Assembly (NCBI GenBank): GCA_964484515.1
Contig: CAZAGT010000272.1
Span: 1 to 7,207 of the forward strand
From: CAZAGT01 sp964484515
GTDB lineage: Bacteria; Desulfobacterota; DSM-4660; Desulfatiglandales; HGW-15
DNA length: 7,207 bases
Direction: 5' to 3'
The notes beneath the pieces are model-generated. The model was not told the origin of the DNA. It was given only the letters and a program-made list of their open reading frames with translations, and did no database searches. The translations under genes and the position numbers were made by a program. Numbering within the stretch: position 1 is the stretch's first letter; each line of letters begins with the position of its first letter. Below are positions 1 to 4,821 of this stretch, one piece after another.

Positions 1-110
1 ATTCCGAGGAGGCCCTCCGGCCGCCGCGGGTAGCGCCTTATGCCGGGAAATCGCACTCAATTGCTCGTTTTTGAAAAGAGACCCCCATGGCCGGGCGTTA
101 AGGCTTGCGC

Positions 111-138
111 GACCTCATTTCATGGAGTCTCATGCGAG
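111..138 (+). repeat. Dispersed inverted element, copy 1
   Basis: The reverse complement of this segment matches 4594-4621 at 24 of 28 positions, including an exact 14-mer (GACCTCATTTCATG here at 111-124). Similarity seems to continue weakly on both sides. An exact 14-mer alone could just occur by chance in a window of this size, but the longer match makes a decayed interspersed repeat more likely. No coding potential is assigned. Confidence 0.45.
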
Positions 139-198
139 TGAATCTAGCGCGACCCGGCCGACCGGTCAAGTCGCATTCAGGCAGATATTGCCTAGCAT

Positions 199-266
199 CT
201 GTCGGAAAACGCCTATCTGTCTCGATGGAATCCGAATTATCCTCAACCCTCGTCACAGCGGCGTGC
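199..266 (+). repeat. Interspersed repeat, 5' copy
   Basis: These 68 bases match 7140-7207 in the same orientation at 55 of 68 positions without a gap; both begin with CTGTCGGAAAAC and end around GCGGCGT. The other copy carries a perfect 7-bp hairpin in the middle, which is decayed here (tctcgat / atccgaa). The two copies lie outside every gene and bracket the whole gene series. This looks like a dispersed intergenic repeat family of the host genome. I see no transposase or target-site duplication that would make it a known insertion sequence. Confidence 0.75.
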
Positions 267-277
267 GCAAAAGGCAA

Positions 278-360
278 GAGGCGCGAGGTGCGAGGACCGA
301 GGCCAAAAGGAGGACCCTTTCGTTGCATTCCGTTCTGCCTCAAACATCCAACCTCAAACC
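278..360 (+). repeat. Degenerate tandem heptamers
   Basis: Directly after the interspersed repeat come four heptamer-spaced units starting with GAGG (GAGGCGC, GAGGTGC, GAGGACC, then GAGGCC at 278-304). Further on, three heptamers CCTCAAA, CATCCAA, CCTCAAA lie at 338-358. The phase of 7 is visible directly. Such short heptanucleotide repeats occur between genes in several bacterial groups; a role is not evident. Confidence 0.6.
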
Positions 361-487
361 TATAACGGGAGGATCCAGACGCCTCATTCCTCGGGATTTC
401 ATTACCTTCGCTGCGCTCGGCTCAGACCCCACCCCTTCGGGGCAGGGCTCCGGTTTGGGAAGCCTTGCAGCTGAGCATTTTCCATCA

Positions 488-507
488 GCTTCTCAGAAGC
501 CGTTTTT
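488..507 (+). terminator. Weak terminator-like hairpin
   Basis: GCTTC (488-492), loop TCA, GAAGC (496-500), followed by CG and five T (503-507). The stem has only 5 bp, and no gene ends shortly before it in the window, so this is a tentative call. Confidence 0.25.
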
Positions 508-567
508 GGGGTCTATCTATGGCGAAACCTGGTCCTTTTCTTGCCGTCGTTTGCCACGTCGCGTCAA

Positions 568-595
568 TCGGCAACGCATCCTAAGGGGCTATAAT
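568..595 (+). promoter_or_regulatory. Sigma70-type promoter for the 712 gene
   Basis: A perfect -10 hexamer TATAAT lies at 590-595. The best -35 is TCGGCA at 568-573 (4 of 6) with a 16-bp spacer. The expected start of transcription is near 602, giving a leader of about 110 bases before the GTG at 712. The -10 box is the strong part of the call. Confidence 0.5.
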
Positions 596-608
596 CACTG
601 AAGATTAT
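591..608. promoter_or_regulatory. Operator-like dyad over -10 and start site
   Basis: ATAATC (591-596), six bases, GATTAT (603-608): a perfect 6-bp inverted repeat that overlaps the -10 box and the expected transcription start. That position fits a repressor site. The regulator is unknown, and such an A/T-rich dyad can also occur by chance. Confidence 0.35.
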
Positions 609-711
609 CGCACTAGTCCGGCTCGATTCTTGAAAGAGACACCGTAAACGCGCCGCAGGGAGTTTCGAAATGGTGGACGGCGATGTGAGGCACAAAAGGA
701 GGGATATTGAC

Positions 712-1257
712 GTGAGAGCTTTGGTAGTCATTCTTTGGATATGTCTGCTGGCCATGCCCGCAGAGGCCTACAACTCGTTGGTCAGGTATGAGGACGTCCC
801 CGCCATGCGGGAACTCGGTGTGAGTCAGGAGGTCATTCAGTACCTGATGGCAAATCAGACGAGCGCGACCGGCTCCCAAGAGGTCCTGCGCATGAAAAAG
901 GCAGGCATGACCAATGAGGAGATCCTGTCGGCCATCAAGGCGGATCTCTACCGTCCCAGGGAGAGCGTTACCGCCATTGAGGAGGCCGAACTGATCGCCA
1001 AGCTGAAGCAATCAGGGATGAGTGATGAGGCCGTCCTTCAATTCCTCAACACCGTCAAATCGAGAAGTATGACCGATTTCGACGGCAACAGGGTCACCCG
1101 CTATACGAATATGTTTCAGCGACGCCAATACCCTACTTCCGGGACCGTCTTTCCCGAGGTGCAGGACTATGCCTATGACCCACGGACAGGGCGCTATCTG
1201 ATTATCGCGCCCAACGCCGCCGGCCGGCCAACAGCGCCCGCTGAAGGCGAACAATAG
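712..1257 (+). CDS. Secreted helical-repeat protein, function unknown
   Basis: A 181-residue protein that I do not recognise by name. I choose the GTG at 712 because AAAGGAGGG (695-703) sits 8 bases before it and because the protein then opens with a clean signal peptide: a short basic start, a hydrophobic core at about residues 4-15, and a signal peptidase I site after Ala-Glu-Ala at residue 19. An in-frame ATG-like upstream start at 670 would bury the signal. The mature part contains two or three short similar helical units, each with a Gly-[Val/Met]-[Ser/Thr]-x-[Glu/Asp] turn followed by a hydrophobic helix (LGVSQEVIQYL, AGMTNEEILSAI, SGMSDEAVLQFL), of the kind often seen in UBA-like or SHOCT-like helical hairpins. 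The C-terminal part is Tyr/Pro-rich and looks extended. It is probably periplasmic. It is convergent with the next gene, and no strong terminator lies in the 44-base gap. Confidence 0.8.
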   Translation: MRALVVILWICLLAMPAEAYNSLVRYEDVPAMRELGVSQEVIQYLMANQTSATGSQEVLRMKKAGMTNEEILSAIKADLYRPRESVTAIEEAELIAKLKQSGMSDEAVLQFLNTVKSRSMTDFDGNRVTRYTNMFQRRQYPTSGTVFPEVQDYAYDPRTGRYLIIAPNAAGRPTAPAEGEQ

Positions 1258-1301
1258 TCTGAGGGTTTGCCGAGTTACTCAGCAACCTGTGGCTTCGATC
1301 C

Positions 1302-1760
1302 TCATATCCCGGGGAAGCAGCCTGGGGCTCGCACCATAAGGACAGGGACGCAGGCCGCGCGCAGAATCCGTTCAGCGACACTGCCAAAGACCCAGCGGCT
1401 GGGTCCTGAATGGCCGTGGGTGGCCATGACGATAAGATCGATTTCGTTTTCTTCAGCATATGCGGCGAGCTCTTCGGCCGCCTTCCCGATGATGACATGC
1501 GTACGGAGCTGGATGCCTTCGGAATGAAGTTTCTTGGCGGTCTCTTCGAGGTATTGCTTCGCTTTCTCTCGATCCTTCGACTCTAATCGTTTCAGATCCT
1601 CTCCAAAGGGGGCCGAAACCCTACCTCGGGGGAGGGGCTCGACGACCCTCACCAATACGATTTCACTGGGTTGAGACCCTCTCGAAACGGCCTCGACGTG
1701 GGCCAGGACGCATTCAGCGAGTTCAGACCCATCCAGGGGCACCATAATCTTCTTATACAT
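1302..1760 (-). CDS. Universal stress protein (UspA family)
   Basis: A 152-residue single Usp domain, the usual size of the family. The start is the ATG at 1758-1760, giving MYKKIMVPLDGS, the typical first beta strand with its conserved Asp; an AGGAG sequence lies just upstream on this strand. An in-frame upstream start at 1781 has no comparable support. Near the C-terminus ATHGHSGPSRWVFGSVAE gives the nucleotide-binding loop in the common ATHG-9x-GS form, and the chain ends with the conserved VPVLMVR strand. By family knowledge such proteins are cytoplasmic dimers that often bind ATP and help cells survive stress or growth arrest; the precise role is unknown. It is transcribed alone, away from the small-protein operon. 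Its promoter and leader hairpin are at 1822-1891. Confidence 0.93.
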   Translation of the reverse strand: MYKKIMVPLDGSELAECVLAHVEAVSRGSQPSEIVLVRVVEPLPRGRVSAPFGEDLKRLESKDREKAKQYLEETAKKLHSEGIQLRTHVIIGKAAEELAAYAEENEIDLIVMATHGHSGPSRWVFGSVAERILRAACVPVLMVRAPGCFPGI

Positions 1761-1821
1761 CGTCTCTCCTCTTCTTCTCACTCATTCACAAGACCAGGTG
1801 TTTGCGGGGGACGCGAATAAC

Positions 1822-1846
1822 AACCCGGACACGGAGTGTTCGGGTT
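1822..1846 (-). promoter_or_regulatory. Perfect leader hairpin before usp
   Basis: AACCCGGACAC (1822-1832), loop GGA, GTGTTCGGGTT (1836-1846) form an 11-bp stem, with one G-T pair when read on the plus strand. On the minus strand it lies about 10 bases after the predicted transcription start of usp, so it could be a 5'-stabilising or attenuating hairpin. On the plus strand it is followed by TTTT and could act as a terminator, but no plus-strand gene precedes it. Confidence 0.55.
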
Positions 1847-1862
1847 TTGATCCAGCGTAAGA

Positions 1863-1891
1863 ACCATAGGTGAAACACCCGTGCTTGTCAA
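1863..1891 (-). promoter_or_regulatory. Sigma70-type promoter of the usp gene
   Basis: On the minus strand a perfect -35 TTGACA (1886-1891 on the plus strand as tgtcaa) is followed by a 17-bp spacer and TATGGT (1863-1868), which matches the -10 consensus at 4 of 6 positions. The start of transcription would be near 1856, giving a leader of about 95 bases to the ATG at 1760. Confidence 0.65.
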
Positions 1892-2062
1892 TCGGTCGGA
1901 GGTCCGTACAGGTCAACGGATCTCCGAGCTTCTCAGGTATGTAAAACCCTACCAGAAACTGGTATCCGGATTCACTAGAGCATGGGATATATGAGAAAGT
2001 GGGCTGCCCCAGAAACCTTCCTATGTGTATAACATACTGAAAACACAATTAATACTTTCAGT

Positions 2063-2075
2063 TGCCACGGTGGCA
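2063..2075. promoter_or_regulatory. 13-base dyad, possible operator
   Basis: TGCCAC, a central G, then GTGGCA: a perfect 6-bp inverted repeat in the divergent intergenic region, about 110 bases before the plus-strand operon. It may be a protein-binding site; no regulator can be named. Confidence 0.3.
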
Positions 2076-2124
2076 CAGTCTTCGCAAACCGATCGCTACT
2101 CATTGGTTGACGGCGGATTTCAGG

Positions 2125-2157
2125 AGCGCGAGCCTTTTGAATTCAAAGGGCCGCGCT
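2125..2157 (+). promoter_or_regulatory. Long hairpin in front of small-protein operon
   Basis: AGCGCG pairs with CGCGCT, then, after one bulged A (2131), GCCTTTTG pairs with CAAAGGGC, leaving loop AATT (2140-2143). This gives 14 base pairs with one G-T pair. It ends 25 bases before the GTG of the first small gene. No T-run follows, so it is not a typical terminator; a leader or translation-control element is possible. Confidence 0.45.
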
Positions 2158-2182
2158 TGGGCAATTGAACGGAAGAGATGAC

Positions 2183-2428
2183 GTGGTCGCAAAATTTCTG
2201 AATATCCAACATCGGCTCAACCCGCTGCATATCTATTGCCGCTTCCTGGATCGGGGGCATGGAAAGCGGCTCGCGATTTTTCTGTGTAGAACCTATGAGA
2301 TCCTGATCTTCGTCTGGGTGAGCCTTGTCATCAGACTCATCATTCGCTGGTATTGCCTATACGATAAGAACTGTTACCTTCGAGCAGAGATTGGGAAAGC
2401 AGTAAAAGGAAGGAGGCTACAAAGATGA
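2183..2428 (+). CDS. Small single-helix membrane protein
   Basis: An 81-residue protein of unknown function. I choose the GTG at 2183 because GGAAGAG (2171-2177) lies 5 bases upstream; an in-frame TTG at 2165 is possible but has no ribosome binding site. The N-terminal third has a marked run, FLNIQHRLNPLHIYCRFLDRG, whose core I believe recurs in small hypothetical proteins of sulfate-reducer relatives (a memory, not a search). A hydrophobic segment follows at about residues 46-64 (ILIFVWVSLVIRLIIRWY), fitting one membrane helix, and the C-terminus is basic (KGRRLQR). Several Cys are present without a metal-binding pattern. Its stop codon overlaps the start of the next gene (ATGA), so the two are translationally coupled. 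The membrane helix and the coupling make a real gene likely. Confidence 0.7.
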   Translation: MVAKFLNIQHRLNPLHIYCRFLDRGHGKRLAIFLCRTYEILIFVWVSLVIRLIIRWYCLYDKNCYLRAEIGKAVKGRRLQR

Positions 2429-2655
2429 TCGATAGGAGGAATGCCCTTATCGATCGGCGCTTGTGGGGCGATCGCAGAAAGGTTTACAGCCTTGACTATT
2501 TTCTCAATGGCGGTGTTGAACGAAGGAAAGTGGGCGACAGGAGGGCCCGGCCCGAGCGCAGGTCGAGCTGGCTACGAGTGGGGCCTTGGTGTAGTGTCTT
2601 TCCCTGGAGCAGAAAGCAAAAAAATCTGGCAGCCGGCGATCATAGAATGAGTTAG
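2425..2655 (+). CDS. Small basic protein with repeated [D/E]RR triplets
   Basis: A 76-residue, strongly basic protein. The start is secure: AGGAGG (2411-2416) sits 8 bases before the ATG, which overlaps the stop of the previous gene. The sequence is organised around six acidic-Arg-Arg triplets at residues 3-5, 10-12, 16-18, 32-34, 38-40 and 44-46. They form two blocks of three with a 6-7 residue pitch, separated by KVYSLDYFLNGGV, a short hydrophobic-aromatic linker. The tail is Trp-rich and basic. I know similar DRR-type stretches in small proteins and at PilZ or GGDEF protein ends, but no established function. Nucleic-acid, phospholipid or c-di-GMP contacts are all conceivable. The coupling to a membrane protein suggests that the two act together at the membrane. 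A strong terminator follows. Confidence 0.75.
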   Translation: MIDRRNALIDRRLWGDRRKVYSLDYFLNGGVERRKVGDRRARPERRSSWLRVGPWCSVFPWSRKQKNLAAGDHRMS

Positions 2656-2673
2656 GATTTTTTGACTCGCCTC

Positions 2674-2711
2674 AAAGAGGCAGGGCCTCACGGCCCTGCC
2701 TCTTTGTTTTT
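2674..2711 (+). terminator. Rho-independent terminator
   Basis: A perfect 14-bp stem AAAGAGGCAGGGCC / GGCCCTGCCTCTTT (2674-2687 and 2692-2705) with loop TCAC, then TTTGTTTTT running to 2711. It sits 19 bases after the stop of the [D/E]RR gene and closes that operon. The A-run on the other side means it may also work for minus-strand transcripts. Confidence 0.95.
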
Positions 2712-2815
2712 CAGCGCCTTGGCCTTCAGCCTTAATCCTCAGTCCTTGCTGTGCGGGCCTTTTCGTGACCGATCTGCAAGGTCAGCGTATCCCATCACTC
2801 GCCTTCGCCAGGATG

Positions 2816-2835
2816 CCCCGCGCGGGAGCGCGGGG
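2816..2835. repeat. GC-rich hairpin
   Basis: CCCCGCGC, loop GGGA, GCGCGGGG: a perfect 8-bp stem at the downstream edge of the B12-domain relic. No T-run follows on either strand. Its role is unknown. Confidence 0.4.
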
Positions 2836-2839
2836 TGCT

Positions 2840-3075
2840 TCACTCCTGCACGCCTTCTACCCTGGCAACGACGTCGATTGCAGGGACCTTTTTCAGGGGC
2901 AATCGATAGAGATAAGACCCACTGTAGCCTCCGGGACAATCTTGACATCAGGTCGCCTGATCTTTATTTTCTTTGCAATTTGGGTGCTGGCGGGGTAGGT
3001 GGTATGTTGAGCGGAAAAACCAACAAGATCAGACGGTTCTCGTAAGCCCTGTTCATCACAACCAATCAAGTCAAT
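2840..3075 (-). pseudogene. Relic of a B12-binding-domain (radical SAM type) protein
   Basis: Read on the minus strand, 3075 to 2935 gives IDLIGCDEQG, then SDLVGFSAQHTTYPAS, IAKKIK and RRPDVKIV. This is the typical cobalamin-binding-domain pattern of B12-binding radical SAM proteins: hydrophobic-Asp-Leu, then PDLVG[IF]S, TYP, A-x-x-IK and PD-x-x-[VI]V. After 2935 the frame must shift by one missing base; from 2932 to 2840 the other frame continues with GGYSGSY and PAIDVVARVEGVQE, which matches the expected GG and P-x-IDVVVRGEG end of that domain. A stop lies at 3076-3078 upstream, the second frame ends in TGA at 2840-2842, and the catalytic radical SAM part (CxxxCxxC) is absent. It is therefore a decayed fragment, not a working gene. 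The match is from memory of the family consensus, not from a search. Confidence 0.65.
2942..2970 (+). promoter_or_regulatory. Possible promoter with dyad in its spacer
   Basis: A perfect -35 TTGACA (2942-2947), 17-bp spacer, TATTTT (2965-2970, 4 of 6). ATCAGG-TCG-CCTGAT (2947-2961), a perfect 6-bp dyad, fills the spacer, which is a good place for a repressor. Transcription would start near 2977, about 200 bases before rubredoxin. The segment lies inside the B12-domain relic, so it may be chance. The dyad followed by CTTTATTTTCTTT could also be a weak terminator. Confidence 0.35.
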
Positions 3076-3178
3076 TCACAAAGGTCCCCTGTTTGGGCCT
3101 GGCTCATCCGGGGTTACCCGTATGAAGCCTTTGCGCCCTCATGAACGATTTACCAAATCACCAAAGGAGGAGCGGCTC

Positions 3179-3340
3179 ATGGAGAAGTATGTGTGCATGG
3201 TTTGCGGTTATGTGTACGACCCTGAAGCAGGAGATCCGGATAATGGGGTAGAACCGGGAACGGCCTTTGCCGATGTTCCCGAGGATTGGTCCTGCCCAAT
3301 CTGCGGGGCTTCAAAGGACCAGTTTGAAAAGGAAGAATAG
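3179..3340 (+). CDS. rub: Rubredoxin
   Basis: A 53-residue one-domain rubredoxin, the usual size. Four Cys bind one iron: Cys6 and Cys9 in CMVCG, and Cys39 and Cys42 in CPICG. The family marks YVYDPEAGDPDNGVEPGT and DVPEDWSCP are all present, so the protein should be functional. The start is the ATG at 3179, with AAAGGAGG (3163-3170) 8 bases upstream; an in-frame ATG at 3122 would add 19 residues with no family match. Rubredoxin is a cytoplasmic one-electron carrier, in anaerobes best known as donor to flavodiiron proteins, rubrerythrin or superoxide reductase. Here the histidine kinase starts 10 bases after its stop, so the two are probably one transcript, and a flavodiiron gene, its likely acceptor, lies about 1.5 kb downstream on the same strand. 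Confidence 0.97.
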   Translation: MEKYVCMVCGYVYDPEAGDPDNGVEPGTAFADVPEDWSCPICGASKDQFEKEE

Positions 3341-3350
3341 AGACGGAGGA

Positions 3351-4451
3351 ATGAAACGCCTGCCTGAGGAAGGCAAGACCCTGGCGATCCTCCGAAGTGC
3401 CGTCGAGCACACCAACGAGGCCTTTGTCACCATAGACGAACGTCAAAAGGTCCTGTTCTTCAATAAGGCTGCTGAGAAGATCTTTGGCTACAGTCGGGCA
3501 GACGTCGTCGGGCGCCCGCTCGACGTCATCATGGCGCCTGGCTGTAGCCGAGATCATCAAAAGGCGATCGACCGCTACGTGAAAACCGGAGTGCCCACCC
3601 GGATCGGCCACGGGACCGAGTTGACCGCCACCCGTAAGAGCGGGGAGACGTTTCCGGCCGAGATCTCGTTTTCCGTCTTTAAGATGGAAGGAAGACAGTA
3701 CTTTACGGGCATCGTACGAGACCTGACAGAGAACAAGGCCTTGCGTGAACAAGTCTCGAGGGCGGAGCGGCTTGCAGCCCTCGGTCAGTTCGTGGCGGAA
3801 ATCACCCATGAGATCAATAACCCGCTCATGATGATCGGCGGGTTCGCCCGGCAGCTACTAAGAGCCGGCCGGGACGAAGAGGATCGCAAAAAACTAGATG
3901 TCATTGCAGAGGAAGTCTCGAGGCTTGAAAACCTCCTAAAAGAACTTAAAGAATTCTACCGACCACGTACACTAACCTTGGACGTGTTTGATGTGAACGA
4001 ATTGCTGCAGGAGGTTTTTGATCTTGTTCAGAACGAGTGTATCAGCAAGGACCTTAATGCCGGGCTGAGGACGACCGAAGGCGCGGCGTTGATCCGAGGG
4101 GATCGAGAAAAGCTGAAGCAGGTATTTTTAAACCTTGCCCGGAATTCAATTGATGCTTTGGATGCGGGAGGTCATTTGTCCTTGGGAAGCAAGCGCAGCA
4201 GGGATCACTTGACGATCATCGTTGCGGACGACGGATGTGGAATCCCGGCGCATGAGCAAGACAAGGTCTTTTCCCCGTTTTTTTCAAGAAAGAAGCACGG
4301 GACGGGTCTCGGATTGAGTATCTGCAAGAGCATCATAGAAGGCCATGCAGGCAGCACCTTTGCCTTGGAGAGCGAGGAGGGCAAGGGGACGACCGTCAGA
4401 ATTACGATTCCATTAACGACCTCGCATCCCACCTCGGATCGCCCGCCCTAG
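3351..4451 (+). CDS. Soluble PAS-domain sensor histidine kinase
   Basis: A 366-residue cytoplasmic kinase without membrane segments. Domains: PAS at about 12-125, ending in FTGIVRDLTE; a dimerisation/phosphoacceptor region at 137-205 with His153 in THEINNP; and an ATPase domain at 250-355 with N-box NLARNSIDAL (261-270), G1 DDGCGIP (293-299), F-box FSPFFS and G2 GTGLGLSI (317-324). All catalytic motifs are intact. The PAS part resembles FixL: His69 in DHQKAIDRY aligns with the haem-ligating His of FixL, but the distal Arg of FixL is Thr89 here, and the HxxxIxRY plus ELTATRKSG pattern also occurs in PAS groups not shown to bind haem. The ATG at 3351 has GGAGG only 1 base upstream, an unusually short spacing; earlier in-frame starts overlap rubredoxin, and a CTG at 3381 with GAGGAAGG 7 bases before it is an alternative. 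No response regulator is in the window. Confidence 0.93.
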   Translation: MKRLPEEGKTLAILRSAVEHTNEAFVTIDERQKVLFFNKAAEKIFGYSRADVVGRPLDVIMAPGCSRDHQKAIDRYVKTGVPTRIGHGTELTATRKSGETFPAEISFSVFKMEGRQYFTGIVRDLTENKALREQVSRAERLAALGQFVAEITHEINNPLMMIGGFARQLLRAGRDEEDRKKLDVIAEEVSRLENLLKELKEFYRPRTLTLDVFDVNELLQEVFDLVQNECISKDLNAGLRTTEGAALIRGDREKLKQVFLNLARNSIDALDAGGHLSLGSKRSRDHLTIIVADDGCGIPAHEQDKVFSPFFSRKKHGTGLGLSICKSIIEGHAGSTFALESEEGKGTTVRITIPLTTSHPTSDRPP

Positions 4452-4593
4452 TCTCAAGTACTTCCGTGTGATGTGATTACTAGATAGGAAAGCCTGATGC
4501 TCAAGGCCAGTCGAAGATCCTGCATTGCAGGTGTCGTAGACAGATGGCTCCGCCTGGGAACTTTGCGTCGCGCTTAACCCTTATCCCTATCTT

Positions 4594-4621
4594 CTCGTAT
4601 GGAACTTCATGAAATGAGGTC
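4594..4621 (-). repeat. Dispersed inverted element, copy 2
   Basis: Reverse-complement match to 111-138, 24 of 28 positions, with the exact 14-mer CATGAAATGAGGTC at 4608-4621. It sits in gene-free DNA like the other copy. Confidence 0.45.
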
Positions 4622-4774
4622 TCTGATACCTTGACTCGAACACGCGCCGAAGGATTTGAAAATGTCAAATTCAAGCACCATTTTCTTTGAGTTTGCCAGG
4701 CGATCAACCTGGCCGCTCTGCGGCTAGAGGCGTAGCTGTCTAGTTACCAGGGGCAACAACATACAGACGACGGA

Positions 4775-4796
4775 CATTGAGCGTGATCGCTCAATG
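4775..4796. promoter_or_regulatory. Perfect 9-bp dyad in front of fprA
   Basis: CATTGAGCG, TGAT, CGCTCAATG: a perfect inverted repeat ending 25 bases before the fprA start. It may be an operator or an mRNA hairpin near the ribosome binding site. The TTG-N12-CAA frame with 7-4-7 geometry recalls Rex operators, but the inner bases differ from the Rex consensus, and the half-site spacing differs from FNR or HcpR boxes, so no regulator is assigned. Confidence 0.5.
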
Positions 4797-4821
4797 ACGA
4801 TGTGGCAGAGAGGAGAAGCTC

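Larger units (their letters stand above)
1..567. other. Gene-free 5' region rich in repeats
   Basis: I see no convincing gene in this stretch. A long open frame on the plus strand reads from the window edge to 601, but its translation is Arg/Pro/Ser-rich, has no recognisable domain, runs straight through an interspersed repeat and tandem heptamers, and has no ribosome binding site, so I treat it as chance. Frame 1 from the window edge stops at 31-33 (tag) and could be the last ten residues of an upstream gene, but nothing confirms this. The stretch holds a dispersed repeat at 199-266, heptamer repeats at 278-360, a copy of an inverted dispersed element at 111-138, a small ccccTTCgggg hairpin at 432-442 and a weak terminator-like hairpin at 488-507. 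Confidence 0.6.
1782..2182. other. Intergenic region between divergent genes
   Basis: About 400 bases between usp (minus) and the small-protein operon (plus). An open frame on the minus strand (2048 to 1782) would give 88 residues, but it starts with TTG without a ribosome binding site, contains the usp promoter, and matches nothing I recognise, so I do not call it. Supported items are the usp promoter and hairpin, a 13-base dyad TGCCAC-G-GTGGCA at 2063-2075, and a long hairpin at 2125-2157. I find no convincing promoter for the plus-strand operon; a TATAAC at 2028-2033 lacks a -35. Confidence 0.5.
4452..4821. other. Gene-free region upstream of fprA
   Basis: 370 bases without a confident gene. 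A minus-strand frame (4707 to 4501, 68 residues) starts at a TTG without a ribosome binding site and matches nothing I know. The region carries several inverted repeats: ATTTGA-5-TCAAAT (4654-4670), GCCAGG-7-CCTGGC (4695-4713) overlapping GCCGC-TCT-GCGGC (4712-4724), and a long dyad at 4775-4796, plus the second copy of the inverted dispersed element. I find no clear sigma70 promoter; TTGACT at 4631-4636 lacks a matching -10. The length and the repeats suggest that fprA has its own regulated promoter here. Confidence 0.5.

Noticed and set aside
71..601. Long plus-strand open frame of 176 codons in the 5' region
   Set aside because: No ribosome binding site, TTG start, biased composition, runs through the interspersed repeat and heptamers, no family resemblance.
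1258..1301. Possible bidirectional terminator between the convergent genes
   Set aside because: Only weak 5-bp complementarity (TGAGG / CCTCA) and no T-run.
1782..2048. Minus-strand frame of 88 codons just upstream of usp
   Set aside because: TTG start without ribosome binding site, overlaps the usp promoter and hairpin, unrecognised product.
2840..2960. In-frame TGA-TGT ahead of the second relic frame, as a possible selenocysteine codon
   Set aside because: The preceding residues in that frame look random, whereas the family-like sequence is in the other frame, so a frameshifted relic explains the data better.
2662..3045. Plus-strand frame of 127 codons after the terminator
   Set aside because: It starts inside the terminator region, has no ribosome binding site and is antisense to the B12-domain relic.
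3177..3809. Minus-strand frame of 210 codons opposite rubredoxin and the kinase
   Set aside because: A shadow of two confidently assigned plus-strand genes.
4501..4707. Minus-strand frame of 68 codons upstream of fprA
   Set aside because: TTG start inside an inverted repeat, no ribosome binding site, no recognisable domain; it also contains the dispersed element.
4710..4725. GG-N10-GC arrangement resembling a sigma54 promoter before fprA
   Set aside because: Only the two dinucleotides and a few bases fit, the usual TTGC part is missing, and the segment is part of GC-rich inverted repeats.
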